This document shows positions 61,888-64,000 of a stretch of DNA of 64,000 nt, piece after piece. Each line of letters opens with the position of its first letter. The stretch's first letter is position 1. Both the position numbers and the translations under genes were made by a program. The DNA is from Desulfofundulus kuznetsovii DSM 6115 (GTDB lineage Bacteria; Bacillota; Desulfotomaculia; Desulfotomaculales; Desulfovirgulaceae): contig NC_015573.1 in NCBI RefSeq assembly GCF_000214705.1, positions 632,501 to 696,500 of the forward strand, given 5' to 3'. Under the pieces are notes generated by a model. The model was not told the origin of the DNA. It saw only the letters and a list, made by a program, of their open reading frames with translations, and did no database searches.

Positions 61888-64000
61888 ATGGATGAGCGCA
61901 CACTAAAACGATTGGAATACGACAAAGTGCTGGAACACCTGGCCCGGTACACCATTTCTCCCCTGGGCCGGGAACGGGTCTTCTCCTTGCGACCGGTAAC
62001 GGACAGGCAGGCCATTCATACCATGCTGGCCCAAACCACCCAGGCCAGGGAACTTCTGCGCCTGGAGCCCGGCGCCGATTTTGGCGGGTGGCATGATATT
62101 CGCCAGTACCTCCAGAGGGTCGTCCGGGGCGCCGTGCTGGAACCCCAGGAACTCCTTGAAACAGGCCAGACCCTGGGAGCCTGCCGGCGCATCAGGAAGT
62201 TTTTTGCCGAACGCCCGGGGCGCTATCCTCTCCTCGAAGAAATTGCCTTAACCATAGGTAATTTTACAGAATTAGAGAAAAAAATCGCCAGGGCCATTCT
62301 ACCCGGAGGGGAGATAGCCGACGACGCCTCCACTGCCCTGTCCACCATCCGGCGCCGGCTCCAGCGGGCCCAGCAGCAGGTGAAGGAGCAGCTGGAAAGT
62401 ATTGTCCGTTCCCCTGCCTACCAGAAGTACCTGCAGGACCCGATAGTGACCATCCGGGAAGGGCGTTACGTGGTGCCCGTGAAGCAGGAATACCGGGCCC
62501 AGGTGCCGGGAATAGTCCACGACCAGTCGGCCAGCGGCGCCACCCTTTTCATTGAGCCCATGGCCGTGGTGGAAAGCAACAATGAGGTGCGCCGCCTGCA
62601 GGTGGCGGAAAAACAGGAAATCGCCAGGATTTTAGGCGAGCTTTCCGGTGCCGTGGCGGCAAGGGGTGAGGAGCTGGCCCTGTCCCTGGAGGCCCTGGGG
62701 CAGCTGGACTTTATTTTGGCCCGGGCCCGTTACAGCGAGCACCTGGATGCCGTGGAGCCCCGGTTGCTGCCGGCGCCCAGGCTAAATTTAAGGCAGGCCC
62801 GGCACCCGTTGCTCTCCGGCAGCGTGGTTCCCATATCCATTCACGTGGGTTACCAGTTTGATACCCTGGTTATCACCGGCCCCAACACCGGCGGAAAGAC
62901 CGTGACTTTAAAAACGGTCGGCCTGCTTGCCCTGATGGCCCAGTCGGGCTTACACATCCCCGCCGGCGAGGGTAGTGAATTGGGCGTTTTTGATGAAGTC
63001 TTTGCGGACATCGGGGACGAACAGAGCATTGAACAATCGCTGAGTACCTTTTCTTCTCATCTCACCAACATTGTACAAATTTTAAACCAGGTCGGCCAGG
63101 GCAGTCTGGTTCTCCTGGATGAACTGGGCGCCGGTACCGATCCAGCCGAAGGGGCGGCCCTGGCCCAGGCCATCCTGGAAAGGCTGCACGAAATGGGCGC
63201 CAAGACCGTGGCCACCACCCACTACAGCGAATTAAAGAACTTTGCTTATGCCCGGGAACGGGTGGAGAACGCCAGCGTGGAATTTGATGCCATCACGTTG
63301 AAACCCACCTACCGGCTGTTGATTGGCAAGCCCGGTTCGAGCAACGCTTTTGAAATTGCCCGCAGGCTGGGTCTGGCTCCGGACCTGGTCGAGCGGGCCA
63401 GGAGCTTCATGACCGCAGAGCAAGTACAGGTGGCCGACCTCATGCAACAACTGGAACGAGCCCGCCAGCAGGCCGAACGGGAGCTGGAAGAGGCCCGGCG
63501 CATGCGGCAGGAGGCGGAAGGCTTGAAAGAACGGTACCAGGCCTTAAGGGATGAGCTGGCAGCGCGGCGGGAAAGCATTCTGGCCCGGGCCCGGGAAGAG
63601 GCCCGGCAGCTCGTTAAACGGGCCAGGCAGGAGTCAGAGGAGGCCATAAGGGAACTGCGGGCGCGGCTGGCCGATGAAGCGGCCAGGGTGCGGGAGGAGG
63701 CCATCCGGGAGGCCAGGGAGAAGCTGGCGGTAATGCAAGAGCGCCTGCAGGTCGGGGCTCCTCGCCCTAAGCCGGAGCCGGGTGTGATTCCCGAATCGGT
63801 GAGCGTGGGTCAAACGGTCTTTTTGCCCCGGTTTAACCAGCGGGGTACTGTGGTGGCCCTGCCGGAGGCAGGGGAGGTACAGGTACAGGTAGGTATGATC
63901 AAAATCAATGTACCCCTTGCAGAACTGCGCTTGCCAGCAGAAGATGACACTTCCCGGGGGGAGGTGCGGGTGGCTTCACTGGTACAGGATAAAACCCGCT
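61888..64000 (+). CDS. mutS2: Endonuclease MutS2, partial at window end
   Basis: The frame is open to the window end (704 residues). It starts MDERTLKRLEYDKVLEHLAR, has Walker A TGPNTGGKTVTLKTVG (about residue 330), VFADIGDEQSIEQSLSTFSS H, Walker B LVLLDELGAGTDP, and a long Glu/Arg-rich coiled coil (about residues 505-620). MutS2 acts on branched DNA and collided ribosomes; the C-terminal Smr nuclease domain lies beyond the window. AATAGGGG precedes the ATG. Confidence 0.97.
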   Translation, partial: MDERTLKRLEYDKVLEHLARYTISPLGRERVFSLRPVTDRQAIHTMLAQTTQARELLRLEPGADFGGWHDIRQYLQRVVRGAVLEPQELLETGQTLGACRRIRKFFAERPGRYPLLEEIALTIGNFTELEKKIARAILPGGEIADDASTALSTIRRRLQRAQQQVKEQLESIVRSPAYQKYLQDPIVTIREGRYVVPVKQEYRAQVPGIVHDQSASGATLFIEPMAVVESNNEVRRLQVAEKQEIARILGELSGAVAARGEELALSLEALGQLDFILARARYSEHLDAVEPRLLPAPRLNLRQARHPLLSGSVVPISIHVGYQFDTLVITGPNTGGKTVTLKTVGLLALMAQSGLHIPAGEGSELGVFDEVFADIGDEQSIEQSLSTFSSHLTNIVQILNQVGQGSLVLLDELGAGTDPAEGAALAQAILERLHEMGAKTVATTHYSELKNFAYARERVENASVEFDAITLKPTYRLLIGKPGSSNAFEIARRLGLAPDLVERARSFMTAEQVQVADLMQQLERARQQAERELEEARRMRQEAEGLKERYQALRDELAARRESILARAREEARQLVKRARQESEEAIRELRARLADEAARVREEAIREAREKLAVMQERLQVGAPRPKPEPGVIPESVSVGQTVFLPRFNQRGTVVALPEAGEVQVQVGMIKINVPLAELRLPAEDDTSRGEVRVASLVQDKTR

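Overview
The window is Gram-positive chromosomal DNA. Its conserved right-hand gene order (thrS, infC-rpmI-rplT, ktrB-ktrA, an rRNA methyltransferase, pheS-pheT, zapA, polX, a U32 peptidase, mutS2) is typical of Clostridia. T-box leaders, a ytxC-type sporulation gene, frequent GTG/TTG starts and many tungsten/molybdenum aldehyde oxidoreductase genes suggest an anaerobic, spore-forming member of the Desulfotomaculum/Pelotomaculum group. That placement is an inference from gene content; no rRNA gene is present.

Layout. 1-0.7 kb: fused, decayed fragments of a PfpI/DJ-1 gene and a DHA2-type drug exporter. 0.9-9.6 kb: a complete type I-B (Cst/Tneap-like) CRISPR-Cas operon, cas6-cas8b1-cas7-cas5-cas3-cas4-cas1-cas2. 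9.69-12.14 kb: its array of 38 repeats and 37 spacers, leader on the cas2 side. 12.2-12.9 kb: a truncated ISLre2-type element. 13.2-35.2 kb: a metabolic island headed by an IclR-family regulator. 35.8-38.0 kb: a methyl-accepting chemotaxis protein behind a damaged cheW-like fragment and a 15-G tract. 38.2-41.1 kb: a YkvI-like transporter, ytxC and a DUF445 protein. 41.1-64 kb: the conserved housekeeping block, interrupted by two inverted copies of a ~305-bp MITE-like element, a second small repeat family and a decayed cydA-cydD remnant.

The metabolic island is the most interesting part. Its first operon joins a ferredoxin with a BFD-like domain, a divergent LarA-like protein, a divergent NadC-like phosphoribosyltransferase, and the three lower meta-cleavage enzymes (2-oxopent-4-enoate hydratase, 4-hydroxy-2-oxovalerate aldolase, acylating acetaldehyde dehydrogenase). 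The LarA-like protein keeps the His/Lys/His residues that hold the nickel-pincer nucleotide in LarA, at exactly the same spacing. Two further modules carry iron alcohol dehydrogenases, two aldehyde:ferredoxin oxidoreductases, two MoaD-like proteins, a molybdopterin-binding-domain protein, a ferredoxin, a UbiD-like decarboxylase, a TauE/SafE exporter and LarC, the nickel-insertion enzyme of pincer-cofactor synthesis. A recurrent TATTRTCRAACA-like motif lies upstream of the first operon and of both alcohol dehydrogenase modules, and a related site lies before the IclR gene. I infer one regulon in which a C5 2-oxo acid is cleaved to pyruvate and acetaldehyde, and acetaldehyde is handled by the alcohol dehydrogenases and oxidoreductases. 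The substrate of the LarA-like enzyme is unknown.
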